NCBI GenBank assembly: GCA_965199165.1
Contig: OZ240681.1
Coordinates: 496,001 to 560,000 of the forward strand
From: LMUY01 sp965199165
GTDB lineage: Bacteria; Pseudomonadota; Alphaproteobacteria; Acetobacterales; Acetobacteraceae
Reading direction: 5' to 3'
DNA: 64,000 nucleotides
A model generated the notes under the pieces. It made no database searches and was not told the DNA's origin. It was given only the letters and a program-made list of their open reading frames with translations. Positions 1 through 8,768 of the stretch are shown piece after piece. The translations under genes were made by a program, and so were the position numbers. Position 1 is the first letter of the stretch. Every line of letters begins with the position of its first letter.

Positions 1-474
1 CAACACGGCGCTCGGTCTATGATCCGGTGTGACCTTCGTCGGCGTGCACCGGAATTCCGATAAGAGGAGGCTAGGGCGTCACCGTCGAAAGTGTCAAGCC
101 GTCCTGACGTAAATCACGGTTGACACATGGGGCGTCGTTCACCGATGGTTGGAGAAGGAAGAACATCCACGGGTTCCATGACCGCGCCAGACACGCACCG
201 GGCGAGCCGAAAGGGACAGGCCGTCGCTCCACCGCCCATGCGGCTGGCAGCGCCAGCATCGCGCTCCCGCACGGTGGGTCGCGTGACCCAGCTGTCCCAG
301 CAGGGACGTCATTGGAGGCCACTGCAAACCGCCGTGGGCAGATCACGCCGATGATTGCGGAGGTCGGCGCAATGATCGTCACCCCTGCCGCCTAGCAGCC
401 CAGCTCGTCTCCGCCGGTCGCAGCCGCGCGGGACCACACAAGAAAAACACAGTCAACGGGGACCAGGACGCGAC
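1..474. other. Non-coding leader upstream of ppsR
   Basis: No convincing gene is visible. Short open frames on both strands overlap one another and lack recognisable domains. The stretch contains TGTCAA (92-97) facing TTGACA (120-125), and a weak FNR-like palindrome CTGAC-GTAA-ATCAC at 104-117. Either could belong to the ppsR promoter, but neither is strong enough to call as a site. The ribosome-binding element AGGA (465-468) lies six bases before the ppsR GTG. Confidence 0.5.
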
Positions 475-1938
475 GTGAGTTTGGAGATTGCATCAGCCGT
501 GAAAACCTTCTTTTCACCCGGCACTTCCCTGGGCACTCTCGACGCGGCATCGGCGGCGACGTTGATCGCGGCCGCATCCGACGTGGCGCTGATCCTGGAT
601 GCGAACGGCACCATCTGCGACATGGCCTTCCGCAACGAGGAGTTGTGCCAGGACCTCGTGGAAAGCGCGTCATGGATGGGCCGGTCGCTGGCCAGCACGG
701 TGGCGACCGACAGCAAGGCCAAGGTGACCATGCTGTTGCGCGAGGCCGCCGACACCGCCGAGTCGCGCTGGCGCCACATCAACCACCTCGCGCCCGAAGG
801 CCGGTCGGTCCCGGTGCTGTACTGCGGCGTCCAGGTCGGCGAGGACGGCCGCATCGTGCTGTTCGGCCGCGACCTGCGCGCGATGTCCCAACTGCAGCAG
901 CGGCTGATGAACGCACAGCAATCGCTGGAGCGCGACTACTCCCGCATGCGCGAGGTCGAGACCCGCTACCGCCTCCTGTTCCAGCTCTCGTCCGAGGCGG
1001 TGCTGATCGTCGACCCGGCCCGGGCGCGGGTGGTCGAAGCCAACCCGGCGGCATGCAGCCTGTTCGGCGCCACCGCGGAGGAGATCATCGGCCAGTCCCT
1101 CCCCGGCATCTTCGATGGCGAGGGGTTGGCCACCATCCAGGCCCACCTCTCCGCCGTCCGCGGCGGCAACCAGGAGGAAGCCGTCAACGCCCGCCTGGCG
1201 CGGCGCAAGGACGGCAGCACCGGGCAGCAGGTCTGGGTCCGGGCCTCGCTGTTCCGGCAGGAGAGCCTCACGCTGTTCCTCGTGCGCCTCTCCGCCGTGC
1301 CGAGCGACGGGGTCGCCGCGCTGCCGGACGTCAAGACCAAGCTGCTGAAGGCGGTGGAGAGCGCGCCGGACGGGTTCGTGGTCACCGACGACACCGGCAA
1401 CATCCTGACCGCCAATGCGGCCTTCCTGGAGATGGCCCAGCTGACCAGCGAGAAAGCCGCCGTGGGCGAGCCGCTGGACCGGTGGATCGGCCAAGGCGGT
1501 GTCGACCTGGACGTGCTCGTCAACAACCTGCGCCAGCGGGGGACCGTCCGCTTCTTCTCCACCGTGCTGCGGGCCGAGGACGGCGGCACCGTGCAGGTCG
1601 AGATCTCGGCCGTATCCGTCCGCAACGGCGGCAACCACCACTCGTTCGGCTACGCGGTCCGCAACGTCGGCCCGCGCGTGCAGGTCCAGTCCCGCGCGGC
1701 GAAGGAGATGCCCCGGTCCGTCGAGCAGCTGACGGAGCTGATCGGGCGCGTGGCGCTGAAGGACCTGGTGCGCGAGGCGACAGAAGTGATCGAGCGGCTG
1801 TCGATCGAGGCGGCGTTGGAGCTGACCGGCGACAACCGCGCCTCCGCCGCCGAGATGCTGGGGCTCAGCCGGCAGAGCCTCTACGTCAAGCTCCGCCGCT
1901 ACGGCCTGGGCGACCTGACCACGGCCGACGAGAGCTGA
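475..1938 (+). CDS. ppsR: PpsR/CrtJ photosynthesis gene repressor
   Basis: This is a 487-residue regulator of bacteriochlorophyll, carotenoid and light-harvesting genes; family members bind TGT-N12-ACA sites. The sequence shows an N-terminal PAS-like region (about 25-125), a Q-rich linker helix (about 130-160), two further PAS domains (about 160-270 and 285-400) and a C-terminal Fis-type helix-turn-helix ending in SRQSLYVKLRRYGL. The GTG start at 475 has AGGA six bases upstream, and the reading begins at the usual family N-terminus. The stop overlaps the bchG start by one base, so it heads a pigment operon. In CrtJ the helix-turn-helix carries a redox-active cysteine in an ER-x-CIEAAL context; here that place reads ERLSIEAAL, with Ser443, and there is no cysteine in the HTH. 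That comparison is from memory of the family. Identity is secure from domain order and the adjacent bchG. Confidence 0.93.
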   Translation: MSLEIASAVKTFFSPGTSLGTLDAASAATLIAAASDVALILDANGTICDMAFRNEELCQDLVESASWMGRSLASTVATDSKAKVTMLLREAADTAESRWRHINHLAPEGRSVPVLYCGVQVGEDGRIVLFGRDLRAMSQLQQRLMNAQQSLERDYSRMREVETRYRLLFQLSSEAVLIVDPARARVVEANPAACSLFGATAEEIIGQSLPGIFDGEGLATIQAHLSAVRGGNQEEAVNARLARRKDGSTGQQVWVRASLFRQESLTLFLVRLSAVPSDGVAALPDVKTKLLKAVESAPDGFVVTDDTGNILTANAAFLEMAQLTSEKAAVGEPLDRWIGQGGVDLDVLVNNLRQRGTVRFFSTVLRAEDGGTVQVEISAVSVRNGGNHHSFGYAVRNVGPRVQVQSRAAKEMPRSVEQLTELIGRVALKDLVREATEVIERLSIEAALELTGDNRASAAEMLGLSRQSLYVKLRRYGLGDLTTADES

Positions 1939-2846
1939 TGAGCGGCGCGCAGTCCTTGCTCCGGTCGGCCAACGCCCTGCACGCCCCATCCGTGCTGGAG
2001 CTGCTGAAGCCGATCACGTGGTTCGCGCCGATGTGGGCGTTCGGTTGCGGCGTCGTCTCGACCGGGCAGCCGGTCGGCCGGGCCTGGCCGCTGGTGGTGG
2101 CCGGGATCGCCCTGGCAGGCCCGCTGGTGTGCGGCACCAGCCAAGCGGCGAACGACTGGTTCGACCGCCACGTCGACGCCATCAACGAGCCGAACCGCCC
2201 CATCCCGTCCGGCCGCTTGCCGGGCCGCACCGGGCTGGCGATCGCCGTCGGGTGGACGGTCGTGTCGTTGCTGGTGGCCGCCGCACTCGGGCGCTGGGCC
2301 TTCGGAGCCGCCGTGGTGGGGGTCGCCCTGGCATGGGCCTACAGCGCCCCGCCGCTGCGGCTGAAGGCGAATGGCTGGCTGGGCAACACGGCCTGCGCGG
2401 TGTGCTACGAGGGCCTGCCCTGGTTCACCGGCGCCGCCATCATGGCGGGCCACTGGCCGGATGGGCGCATCGTGCTGATGGCGGCGCTGTATAGCCTGGG
2501 CGCGCACGGCATCATGACGCTGAACGACTTCAAGTCGGTCGAGGGCGACCAGCAGACGGGGATCGACTCGCTGCCGGTGATGCTCGGGGTGCCGAATGCG
2601 GCGTTGCTGGCCTGCTGGGTCATGGCAGCGCCGCAGGCGGGCGTGGCGGTGCTGCTGGCGATGTGGGGCTTCCCGGGGCATGCCTGGTCCATACTGGCGC
2701 TGCTGCTGGTGCAGCTGGGGCTGATGGCACGCTTCCTCGGGCGGCCGCGCCTGCTGGCTCCGTGGTACAACGGGACGGGGACGACGCTCTACGTGGCCGG
2801 GATGATGGTCGCCGCCTTCGCCCTGCGCGCCCTGGTGCCGGCATGA
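1938..2846 (+). CDS. bchG: Bacteriochlorophyll synthase BchG
   Basis: A 302-residue UbiA-type membrane prenyltransferase that esterifies bacteriochlorophyllide a with geranylgeranyl or phytyl diphosphate, the last step of bacteriochlorophyll synthesis. The first aspartate-rich motif is visible as NDWFDRHVDAINEPNRPIPS (about residues 73-92), which binds Mg-diphosphate. The second polar loop (HGIMTLNDFKSVEGD) is about residues 190-204. About eight hydrophobic segments follow the family pattern. The ATG at 1938 overlaps the ppsR stop (TGATG), and the gene's stop overlaps the next start, so translation is probably coupled. Length and motifs fit full-length BchG. Confidence 0.93.
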   Translation: MSGAQSLLRSANALHAPSVLELLKPITWFAPMWAFGCGVVSTGQPVGRAWPLVVAGIALAGPLVCGTSQAANDWFDRHVDAINEPNRPIPSGRLPGRTGLAIAVGWTVVSLLVAAALGRWAFGAAVVGVALAWAYSAPPLRLKANGWLGNTACAVCYEGLPWFTGAAIMAGHWPDGRIVLMAALYSLGAHGIMTLNDFKSVEGDQQTGIDSLPVMLGVPNAALLACWVMAAPQAGVAVLLAMWGFPGHAWSILALLLVQLGLMARFLGRPRLLAPWYNGTGTTLYVAGMMVAAFALRALVPA

Positions 2847-4162
2847 CCACCTCCCTGGGCTGGGGCGGCATCGTGCGGCTGGGCCTGGTGCAGGCCGCGC
2901 TTGGCTCCGTCACGGTGCTGACGATCTCCACGCTGAACCGCGTGATGGTGGTGGAATGGTCGCTGCCGGCCCTGCTGCCCGGCGCACTGGTCGCGCTGCA
3001 TTATGCCGTCCAGGCGCTGCGCCCGCGCATGGGATACGGCTCCGACATGGGGCGCCGGCGGACCCCCTGGATCATCGGCGGGATGCTGGCCTTGGCGGCC
3101 GGCGGGCTGGTCGCCGCATTCGGGACGGCGATGATGGGCGCCGCCTCGCTGCCCGGACTGGCGATCGCCCTGGTCGGTTTCGTCCTGGTCGGGCTCGGCG
3201 TCGGCTCGGCTGGAACCTCGGTGCTGGTGCTGATGGCGGCGCGGGTCGACGCACGCCGGCGTGCGCCGGCCGCGACCATCCTGTGGCTGATGATGATCGC
3301 CGGGATCGCCGTCACGTCGGGCTGCGCCGGCCTGTCGCTGGACCCGTTCAGCCCGCAGCGCCTCGTGGGCTTCACCGCGGCGGTGGCGGGCGCGGCCGTG
3401 CTGGTGTCGGTGCTGGCGGTGTGGCGGCTGGAAGGCGACGGCGAAGCGGTCGGGGCCCCGCGGCAAGCGGCGCCCGGCTTCTTCGTGGCCGTGCGCCAGG
3501 TCTGGGCGGAGCCGCAGGCGCGGCGCTTCGCGGTCTTCGTGTTCGTGTCCATGCTGGCCTACAGCGCGCAGGAGATGGTGCTGGAGCCTTTCGCCGGGGC
3601 GGTGTTCCGCATGACGCCGGGCGGGACCGCCGGGCTGACGGGCCTGTTCCACGGCGGCGTGCTGGTGGGGATGGCCGGGGTGGCGCTGTGCTGCGCGCTG
3701 GTGGGGGAGTTCCGCACCCGGGCGATGCGGATCTGCACCGTGGGTGGCTGCGGCGCCTCCGCACTCGGGCTGGCCGCGTTGGCAGGCGCCGCGCTGGTGG
3801 GGCCGGCCTGGCCACTGGACGGCACGGTGTTCGCGCTCGGGATGGCCAACGGCGCCTTCGCCGTGTCCGCGATCGGCGCGATGATGGGATTGGCCGGCGC
3901 CGGGCGGGAGTCCCGCGAGGGCCTTCGGGTCGGCCTATGGGGTGCGGCGCAGGCCTTCGCGTTCGCCGCGGGCGGGCTCGCGGGCACCGGTCTGATCGAC
4001 GCCACCCACCTGCTGATCGCGCGCCCTGCCCTTGCCTATGCCACGGTCTTCGGCGTGCAGGCGTTCGGGTTCGTGGTGGCGGCGCGGCTGGCGCTCGGCG
4101 TGTTCCAGGCACGGGGCCGCCACGTCGCCGGCCCGGCGCTCGCATTGTCACAGGCTGGATAG
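2843..4162 (+). CDS. PucC-family (Bch2/LhaA-like) MFS protein
   Basis: A 439-residue, about 12-helix membrane protein of the BCD/PucC branch of the major facilitator fold. The motif RMGYGSDMGRRRTPWIIGG (about residues 55-74) is typical of this family. Members assist assembly of light-harvesting complexes or handle bacteriochlorophyll during insertion; the exact substrate is not settled. Position between bchG and bchP matches the protein often called Bch2 or G115 in purple bacteria. The start overlaps the bchG stop by 4 bp. I cannot separate Bch2 from LhaA or PucC by sequence alone, so no symbol is given. Confidence 0.88.
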   Translation: MTTSLGWGGIVRLGLVQAALGSVTVLTISTLNRVMVVEWSLPALLPGALVALHYAVQALRPRMGYGSDMGRRRTPWIIGGMLALAAGGLVAAFGTAMMGAASLPGLAIALVGFVLVGLGVGSAGTSVLVLMAARVDARRRAPAATILWLMMIAGIAVTSGCAGLSLDPFSPQRLVGFTAAVAGAAVLVSVLAVWRLEGDGEAVGAPRQAAPGFFVAVRQVWAEPQARRFAVFVFVSMLAYSAQEMVLEPFAGAVFRMTPGGTAGLTGLFHGGVLVGMAGVALCCALVGEFRTRAMRICTVGGCGASALGLAALAGAALVGPAWPLDGTVFALGMANGAFAVSAIGAMMGLAGAGRESREGLRVGLWGAAQAFAFAAGGLAGTGLIDATHLLIARPALAYATVFGVQAFGFVVAARLALGVFQARGRHVAGPALALSQAG

Positions 4163-4173
4163 GAGGATTGACC

Positions 4174-5361
4174 ATGCCCGACCCGGCTATGTTCGATGCG
4201 GTCGTCGTGGGTGGCGGGCCATCCGGCGCGACCGCTGCGGCGGATCTGGCCCGGCTGGGCCGCCGCGTGCTGCTGCTGGACCGGGCGGGACGGATCAAGC
4301 CTTGCGGCGGCGCGATCCCGCCGCGGCTGGTGCGCGATTTCGCGATCCCAGACCACCTGCTCGTCGCACGGGCCCGCGGCGCCCGGATCGTGTCCCCGGC
4401 CGAGAAGGTGGCGGACATGCCGATCGACGGCGGCTATGTCGGCATGGTCGACCGCGACGCGTTCGACGAGTGGCTGCGCGCCCGCGCCCAGGATGCCGGG
4501 GCGGAACGCCGGACCGGCACCTACCAGCGGATGTCGCACGATCCGGATGGCGTGGCGGTGGTGCACTACATCCCCAAGGACTCGACGGAGGAGCAGCGGG
4601 TCCGCACCCGGGTGGTGGTGGGCGCCGACGGGGCACGCTCCAAGGTCGCCAAGCAGACCGTGTCCGGAGCCGAACGCATGCCCTATGTGTTCGCCTATCA
4701 CGAGATCGTCCGCGCGCCGACCGGCGACGCGGCCTTCGACGGGTCACGCTGCGACGTGTACTACCAGGGCAAGCTGTCGCCGGACTTCTACGCCTGGATC
4801 TTCCCGCATGGCGACACGATGAGCATCGGCACCGGCTCCGCCCGCAAGGGCTTTGGCTTGCGCCCGGCGATCGCGGCGCTGCGCCAGACCGCGGGCTTGG
4901 ACAAGCTGGAGACGCTGCGGCACGAGGGCGCGCCGATCCCCATGAAGCCGCTGCGGCGCTGGGACAACGGGCGTGACGTGGTGCTGGCGGGCGATGCGGC
5001 CGGCGTGGTGGCGCCCGCCTCCGGCGAAGGGATCTACTACGCGATGCTGGGCGGCCGCCTGGCGGCCGACGCGGTGGAGCAGCTCTGCACCACCGGGGAC
5101 GTGCGCTCGCTCGCATCGGCGCGCAAGCGGTTCATGAAGGCGCATGGACGCGTGTTCTTCATCCTGGGGATCATGCAGTGGTTCTGGTACAGCAGCGACA
5201 AACGGCGTGAGAGCTTCGTCAAGATGTGCCGCGACCCGGACGTGCAGCGGCTGACCTGGGAGAGCTACATGAACAAGGAGCTCACCCGGCGTGACCCGAT
5301 GGCGCATGTCCGCGTCTTCCTGAAGGACATGGCCCACCTGGTGGGCTTCGCGCGCGCATGA
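4174..5361 (+). CDS. bchP: Geranylgeranyl reductase BchP
   Basis: A 395-residue flavoprotein that reduces the geranylgeranyl tail of bacteriochlorophyll a to phytyl with NADPH. The N-terminal Rossmann motif VVVGGGPSGATAA binds FAD (about residues 9-21), and the second FAD motif is LAGDAAGVVAPASGEGIYYA (about 271-290). The proline-rich signature CGGAIPPRLV lies near residue 48. A strong ribosome-binding site, AGGAGG (4161-4166), precedes the ATG. It overlaps tspO by 4 bp. Length and motifs match BchP; archaeal-type lipid reductases are close relatives, but the pigment operon settles the role. Confidence 0.94.
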   Translation: MPDPAMFDAVVVGGGPSGATAAADLARLGRRVLLLDRAGRIKPCGGAIPPRLVRDFAIPDHLLVARARGARIVSPAEKVADMPIDGGYVGMVDRDAFDEWLRARAQDAGAERRTGTYQRMSHDPDGVAVVHYIPKDSTEEQRVRTRVVVGADGARSKVAKQTVSGAERMPYVFAYHEIVRAPTGDAAFDGSRCDVYYQGKLSPDFYAWIFPHGDTMSIGTGSARKGFGLRPAIAALRQTAGLDKLETLRHEGAPIPMKPLRRWDNGRDVVLAGDAAGVVAPASGEGIYYAMLGGRLAADAVEQLCTTGDVRSLASARKRFMKAHGRVFFILGIMQWFWYSSDKRRESFVKMCRDPDVQRLTWESYMNKELTRRDPMAHVRVFLKDMAHLVGFARA

Positions 5362-5840
5362 CGAAACGGTGGGTGCCCATCGCCGTGGCGGCCGCGGTGG
5401 CGATCGTCGTGGCGTTGCTGGGCGCTTCCGCGACGGACATCTCCGGCTGGTATTTCGGGCTGAAGAAATCGTCGCTGACGCCGCCCGACTGGGCGTTCGG
5501 CCCGGCCTGGACCATCATCTACGCGCTGACCGCCCTGAGCGGGGTGCTGGCCTGGCGCACCGCCGACCGGGTGCTGCGGCGGCGCATGCTGGTGTTGTTC
5601 GCGCTGAACGCCCTGCTGAACGTGGCGTGGAGCGAACTGTTCTTCCTGCTGCAGCGGCCGGACTGGGCACTGATCGAGGTGATCCCGTTCTGGCTCAGCA
5701 TCCTGGCGCTGATCGTGCTGCTGCGCCCGGCCTCCAGCCGGGCGAGTGGGTTGCTGGTGCCTTACCTACTGTGGGTGGCGTTCGCCGGCTGGCTGAACCT
5801 CGAGGTCGTGCGGCTGAACGGGCCGTTTGGCCGCGCCTAA
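5358..5840 (+). CDS. tspO: TspO/MBR tryptophan-rich sensory protein
   Basis: A 160-residue, five-helix membrane protein of the TspO/translocator family, which binds porphyrins and, in Rhodobacter, modulates photosynthesis gene expression in response to oxygen. Visible signatures are WYFGLKKSSLTPPDWAFGPAW (split around residues 31-51) and the late WLNLEVVRLNG segment, both typical of the porphyrin-binding face. The ATG overlaps the bchP stop (ATGA). Its place between bchP and hemC fits a role in tetrapyrrole balance. Confidence 0.92.
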   Translation: MTKRWVPIAVAAAVAIVVALLGASATDISGWYFGLKKSSLTPPDWAFGPAWTIIYALTALSGVLAWRTADRVLRRRMLVLFALNALLNVAWSELFFLLQRPDWALIEVIPFWLSILALIVLLRPASSRASGLLVPYLLWVAFAGWLNLEVVRLNGPFGRA

Positions 5841-5861
5841 GTATCGAACTTAACGCAAACA

Positions 5862-6932
5862 ATGAGACTGGTGGGGAACGTGACGATGGACATGGCGGTG
5901 GCTTCGATGGAGACCGGCGTTTGCCTCCGGAACCAGGCCGCGTCGGGGCAGCAGAACCCGCATGTGCGGCCGCATCATCCCGGCCTGCCGCTCCGGGTCG
6001 GCACCCGCGCCTCGCCGCTGGCCCTGGTGCAGACCCGCGCCTTCCTCCACACGCTGACGAAGTTCTGCCCCGTGTTGCGCGGGATGGACGTGTTCCAGGA
6101 ACACGCGATCCGCACCACGGGCGATGCCAGCCAAGCCTCCGGCCAGCGTCTGGCGGACATCGGCGGCAAAGGCCTGTTCTCCAAGGAGATCCATGAGGCG
6201 CTGGAGGACGAGCGGATCGACTTCGCCGTGCACTCGCTCAAGGATTTGGAGACGTTCCTGCCGCCGAGCATCGTGCTGGCCTGCACGTTGACGCGCGAGG
6301 ATGCGCGCGACGCCTTGATCCTGGGCCAGGACTGCGAGCCTTCGGAGTCGGACGACCCGTATGCCAGCCTGCCCCACGGCGCGGTCATCGGCTCCAGCTC
6401 CGTCCGGCGGCAGGCGCAGTTGCTGCATGCCCGGCCGGACCTGCAGGTTACGACGATCCGCGGCAACGTGCACGGCCGGCTGGACAAGGTGAAGCGCGGC
6501 GACTACGCGGCCAGCCTGCTCGCCTTGGCGGGCATGCGCCGGCTGGGGCTGGAGCACGAGGCGTCGGTGGTGCTGGACACGGACGTGATGGTGCCGTCCG
6601 CCTGCCAGGGGATCGTCGGCATCACCGTGCGGTCGAATGCGACCGAACTGCGCGAGCTGCTGGCGGCGATCGAGGATCCCGTGGCGAAGGCCGTGTCCAA
6701 CGCCGAGCGCTCGCTGCTCGCCGCGCTGGACGGCTCGTGCGCGACGCCGATCGGAGGGTATGCCCGCCCCCTGCCCGGCCAGCGGCTGCACCTGACCGGT
6801 CTGGTGGCACGCGCAGACGGGACGTTCCTCCTGCGCCGCAGCGTGGAGTGCTCATTCGCCGATGCGACCCGCGCCGGGACGGAGTTGGGGGACAGCCTGC
6901 GCGCGGACAGCCCGGCGGACATCTTCCACTGA
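5862..6932 (+). CDS. hemC: Hydroxymethylbilane synthase HemC
   Basis: Porphobilinogen deaminase, 356 residues, joins four porphobilinogens into hydroxymethylbilane in haem and bacteriochlorophyll synthesis. The family core begins at LRVGTRASPLALVQTR (about residue 44). Also visible are the catalytic region VHSLKDLETFLPP and the dipyrromethane-cofactor cysteine in DGSCATPIGGYA. The first 43 residues before the core are longer than usual. ATG at 5886 is an alternative start that would shorten this extension. The gene follows tspO after 21 bp, so haem precursor supply appears to be grouped with pigment synthesis. Confidence 0.93.
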   Translation: MRLVGNVTMDMAVASMETGVCLRNQAASGQQNPHVRPHHPGLPLRVGTRASPLALVQTRAFLHTLTKFCPVLRGMDVFQEHAIRTTGDASQASGQRLADIGGKGLFSKEIHEALEDERIDFAVHSLKDLETFLPPSIVLACTLTREDARDALILGQDCEPSESDDPYASLPHGAVIGSSSVRRQAQLLHARPDLQVTTIRGNVHGRLDKVKRGDYAASLLALAGMRRLGLEHEASVVLDTDVMVPSACQGIVGITVRSNATELRELLAAIEDPVAKAVSNAERSLLAALDGSCATPIGGYARPLPGQRLHLTGLVARADGTFLLRRSVECSFADATRAGTELGDSLRADSPADIFH

Positions 6933-6966
6933 GACTTTCCTCGCCAGCTTGCAGCAGGGTGATGGC

Positions 6967-7104
6967 ATGACGCATCTGGGCTTCATCGCCGCGTCCTACG
7001 CGCTGGGGATCCTGGTACCGGCCGGGTTCGCCGTGGCGGCGGCACGTCGGCTGTCCGCGGCCCGCCGGCGCCTGGCCGCGATCGATCCGCGAGGCCTTCG
7101 GTGA
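6967..7104 (+). CDS. ccmD: Haem exporter protein CcmD
   Basis: A 45-residue protein with a single transmembrane helix (YALGILVPAGFAVAAA) followed by an arginine-rich tail, the typical make-up of CcmD. CcmD helps release holo-CcmE from the CcmABC complex in cytochrome c maturation. It lies immediately before ccmE and overlaps it by 4 bp, which is the main support, because CcmD sequences are short and variable. Its ATG follows a GCAGGGTG element. Confidence 0.75.
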   Translation: MTHLGFIAASYALGILVPAGFAVAAARRLSAARRRLAAIDPRGLR

Positions 7105-7598
7105 CACGTAAACGACGCCGGGTGGCCATCCTCCTGGCCTGCGGGTTGGGCCTCGGATCGGCGACGGCATTGTCGCTGTCTGCCTTCAGCCAGGACTTGG
7201 TGTTCTTCGTGGCGCCCTCCGACTTGGCGGAGAAAGGCGTGCCCGGGCGTGCGTTGCGCCTGGGCGGGCTGGTGGAGGCAGGGTCGGTGCGCCGGCTGTC
7301 CGAAGGCGGCGAACCGGTAGCGCATTTCCGGGTGACGGACGGCCGCGCCAGCGTGGACGTGGCCTATCGCGGTATCCTGCCCGACTTGTTCCGGGAGGGG
7401 CAGGGCGTGGTGACACTGGGCACGCTGGTCGGCGACGGCACGTTCCGCGCCAGCGAGGTGCTGGCCAAGCACGACGAGACCTACATGCCGAAGGACGTCG
7501 CGGACGCCCTGAAGAAGGCGGGCATGTGGGACCCGGCGAAAGGCCCGCCGCCGCCGGCCGCGAGCTGGAACACGTTGGCGACGCGAACCTCCGGCTGA
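7101..7598 (+). CDS. ccmE: Cytochrome c maturation haem chaperone CcmE
   Basis: A 165-residue periplasmic haem chaperone anchored by one N-terminal helix (about residues 8-28). It carries haem covalently on a histidine and hands it to the CcmFH ligase. The haem-binding motif reads LAKHDETYMPKDV near the C-terminus (about residues 125-137), with the expected histidine and following tyrosine. The six-stranded OB-like body is recognisable in VAHFRVTDGRASVDVAYRG. Start is GTG at 7101, overlapping the ccmD stop (GTGA). Confidence 0.93.
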   Translation: MTRKRRRVAILLACGLGLGSATALSLSAFSQDLVFFVAPSDLAEKGVPGRALRLGGLVEAGSVRRLSEGGEPVAHFRVTDGRASVDVAYRGILPDLFREGQGVVTLGTLVGDGTFRASEVLAKHDETYMPKDVADALKKAGMWDPAKGPPPPAASWNTLATRTSG

Positions 7599-7697
7599 CA
7601 TCGGCAAAACGATGCGTCCGCCATTTTGCCCACGATCGGCCGACACGCCGGGGGAGCCGCGCCCGAGATGCAACGTGCGCCCGGTGGATGGCTTTGC

Positions 7698-8744
7698 ATG
7701 AGGCGGCGATGGCCCTGGGTGGCGGCGGCGGCGATCCTGGCGTTCGGCGCCTGGGACATCAGCCTTGGACGGCCCGGGCAGAGCATGGCGGAACGCACTG
7801 CCGCCTATGACGCGACGCGGGCGGCCGACCCGGTCCTCCGCCGCGAGGACCAGGCTGTCGGCGACTCGCTCCGCGCGCTGGTGGACGCGACCGCTGCGCC
7901 CGACATGGTGCTGCAGGCGCAGGAGCGCTGGGGTGAGGACCGCGTCCCCATCCGCGGCGCCGCCCCTCCCGACACGGTCCCCGCCATGGAATGGGCTGCG
8001 TCCCTGCTGCGGCAGGCGACGTTCTGGCGTGCTGCCCTGCTGAAGCGGCCCAGCGCGGCTGATCTGGCGGCAACCTGCGTCTACCAGGTGCCCTACGCGC
8101 CCTGCACCGTGAGCGCGAGCGGCGAGGTGCCGGGCAGCGACGGCGCGCTTCGCTACCAGGCGGCCGGCCGGTTCATTACCGAGCGGCAGGGCGCGGATGC
8201 GGACCGGCTGTTGCAGGCGGACGAGGCCGCCGCCTGGTCGGACCCGATGGTCGGCGCGACCGTCGACATCTTCGCCGCAGACCCGGCGGGCGGGTGGCGC
8301 ATGGTCCTGGCCATCGGGGGACAACCATCCGAGCGCCCGGAGCAGATTACGACCCCCGCCGGGCCGATGCTTACGGTCACGAGAAATGATCCATCTGGCC
8401 CACTGCTATACGCCGTCGTAGACGGCCGCTGGCGCTACCTGTACCAGGCCGCCTGGATGCAGGCACTGGCCGCCAAGGCGCCTGCCGGAACATGCCTCGA
8501 CGGCGGCTTCTACCTGGGGCGCTGGCCGTGGCCTGCGCAGCTGATCCCGGAACTGAGCCGGCCCGGGCTGAACCCGGCAACCCTGACCGTCGACAGCGCC
8601 TACTTCGCCGATGACGCGAAGGCCGCCACGGTGCATGCCACGATCGGATTGCAAGGCGACGAGCTGGTGCTGCGCACGGCCTCCGTTAAGATCCTCAAGC
8701 CCGCATCGCTTTGGGCCAGGGCATTCAGCCGCTGCACCGGCTGA
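7698..8744 (+). CDS. Unrecognised exported or anchored protein
   Basis: A 348-residue protein I do not recognise. It begins with a basic MRRRWPW followed by a hydrophobic helix (about residues 5-17), consistent with a signal anchor or signal peptide. The body is rich in Trp, Ala and Pro, has a cysteine pair (ATCVYQVPYAPCTV) and no clear catalytic motif. I chose ATG 7698 because it puts the hydrophobic segment at the N-terminus; ATG 7668 in the same frame would add ten residues. The stop codon is inside a perfect hairpin. Downstream lies an insertion sequence. It follows ccmE after about 100 bp and is not obviously part of that operon. Confidence 0.65.
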   Translation: MRRRWPWVAAAAILAFGAWDISLGRPGQSMAERTAAYDATRAADPVLRREDQAVGDSLRALVDATAAPDMVLQAQERWGEDRVPIRGAAPPDTVPAMEWAASLLRQATFWRAALLKRPSAADLAATCVYQVPYAPCTVSASGEVPGSDGALRYQAAGRFITERQGADADRLLQADEAAAWSDPMVGATVDIFAADPAGGWRMVLAIGGQPSERPEQITTPAGPMLTVTRNDPSGPLLYAVVDGRWRYLYQAAWMQALAAKAPAGTCLDGGFYLGRWPWPAQLIPELSRPGLNPATLTVDSAYFADDAKAATVHATIGLQGDELVLRTASVKILKPASLWARAFSRCTG

Positions 8745-8755
8745 ATGCCCTGGCC
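8714..8755. terminator. Perfect 17-bp inverted repeat, probable terminator
   Basis: GGCCAGGGCATTCAGCC (8714-8730) is matched exactly by its reverse complement at 8739-8755, leaving an 8-base loop. The stem spans the stop codon of the preceding gene (TGA 8742-8744). There is no run of T on either strand. Before the IS inserted, it would have stood between two convergent genes, so it may have served both directions. Confidence 0.6.
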
Positions 8756-8768
8756 GATCGGCCCCTAG

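Noticed and set aside
104..117. FNR-like palindrome CTGAC-GTAA-ATCAC upstream of ppsR
   Set aside because: Both outer positions deviate from TTGAT-N4-ATCAA and no promoter elements are placed consistently with it. I also looked for TGT-N12-ACA PpsR sites in 1-474 and found only a near miss at 92-109.
120..395. Short open frames before ppsR on both strands
   Set aside because: Overlapping frames of similar length on both strands, no ribosome-binding site and no protein-like pattern; typical of GC-rich non-coding DNA.
645..1935. Long frame on the plus strand in front of bchG
   Set aside because: It is the out-of-phase shadow of ppsR, rich in Arg/Pro/Gly; only the part from 1938 is a real gene.
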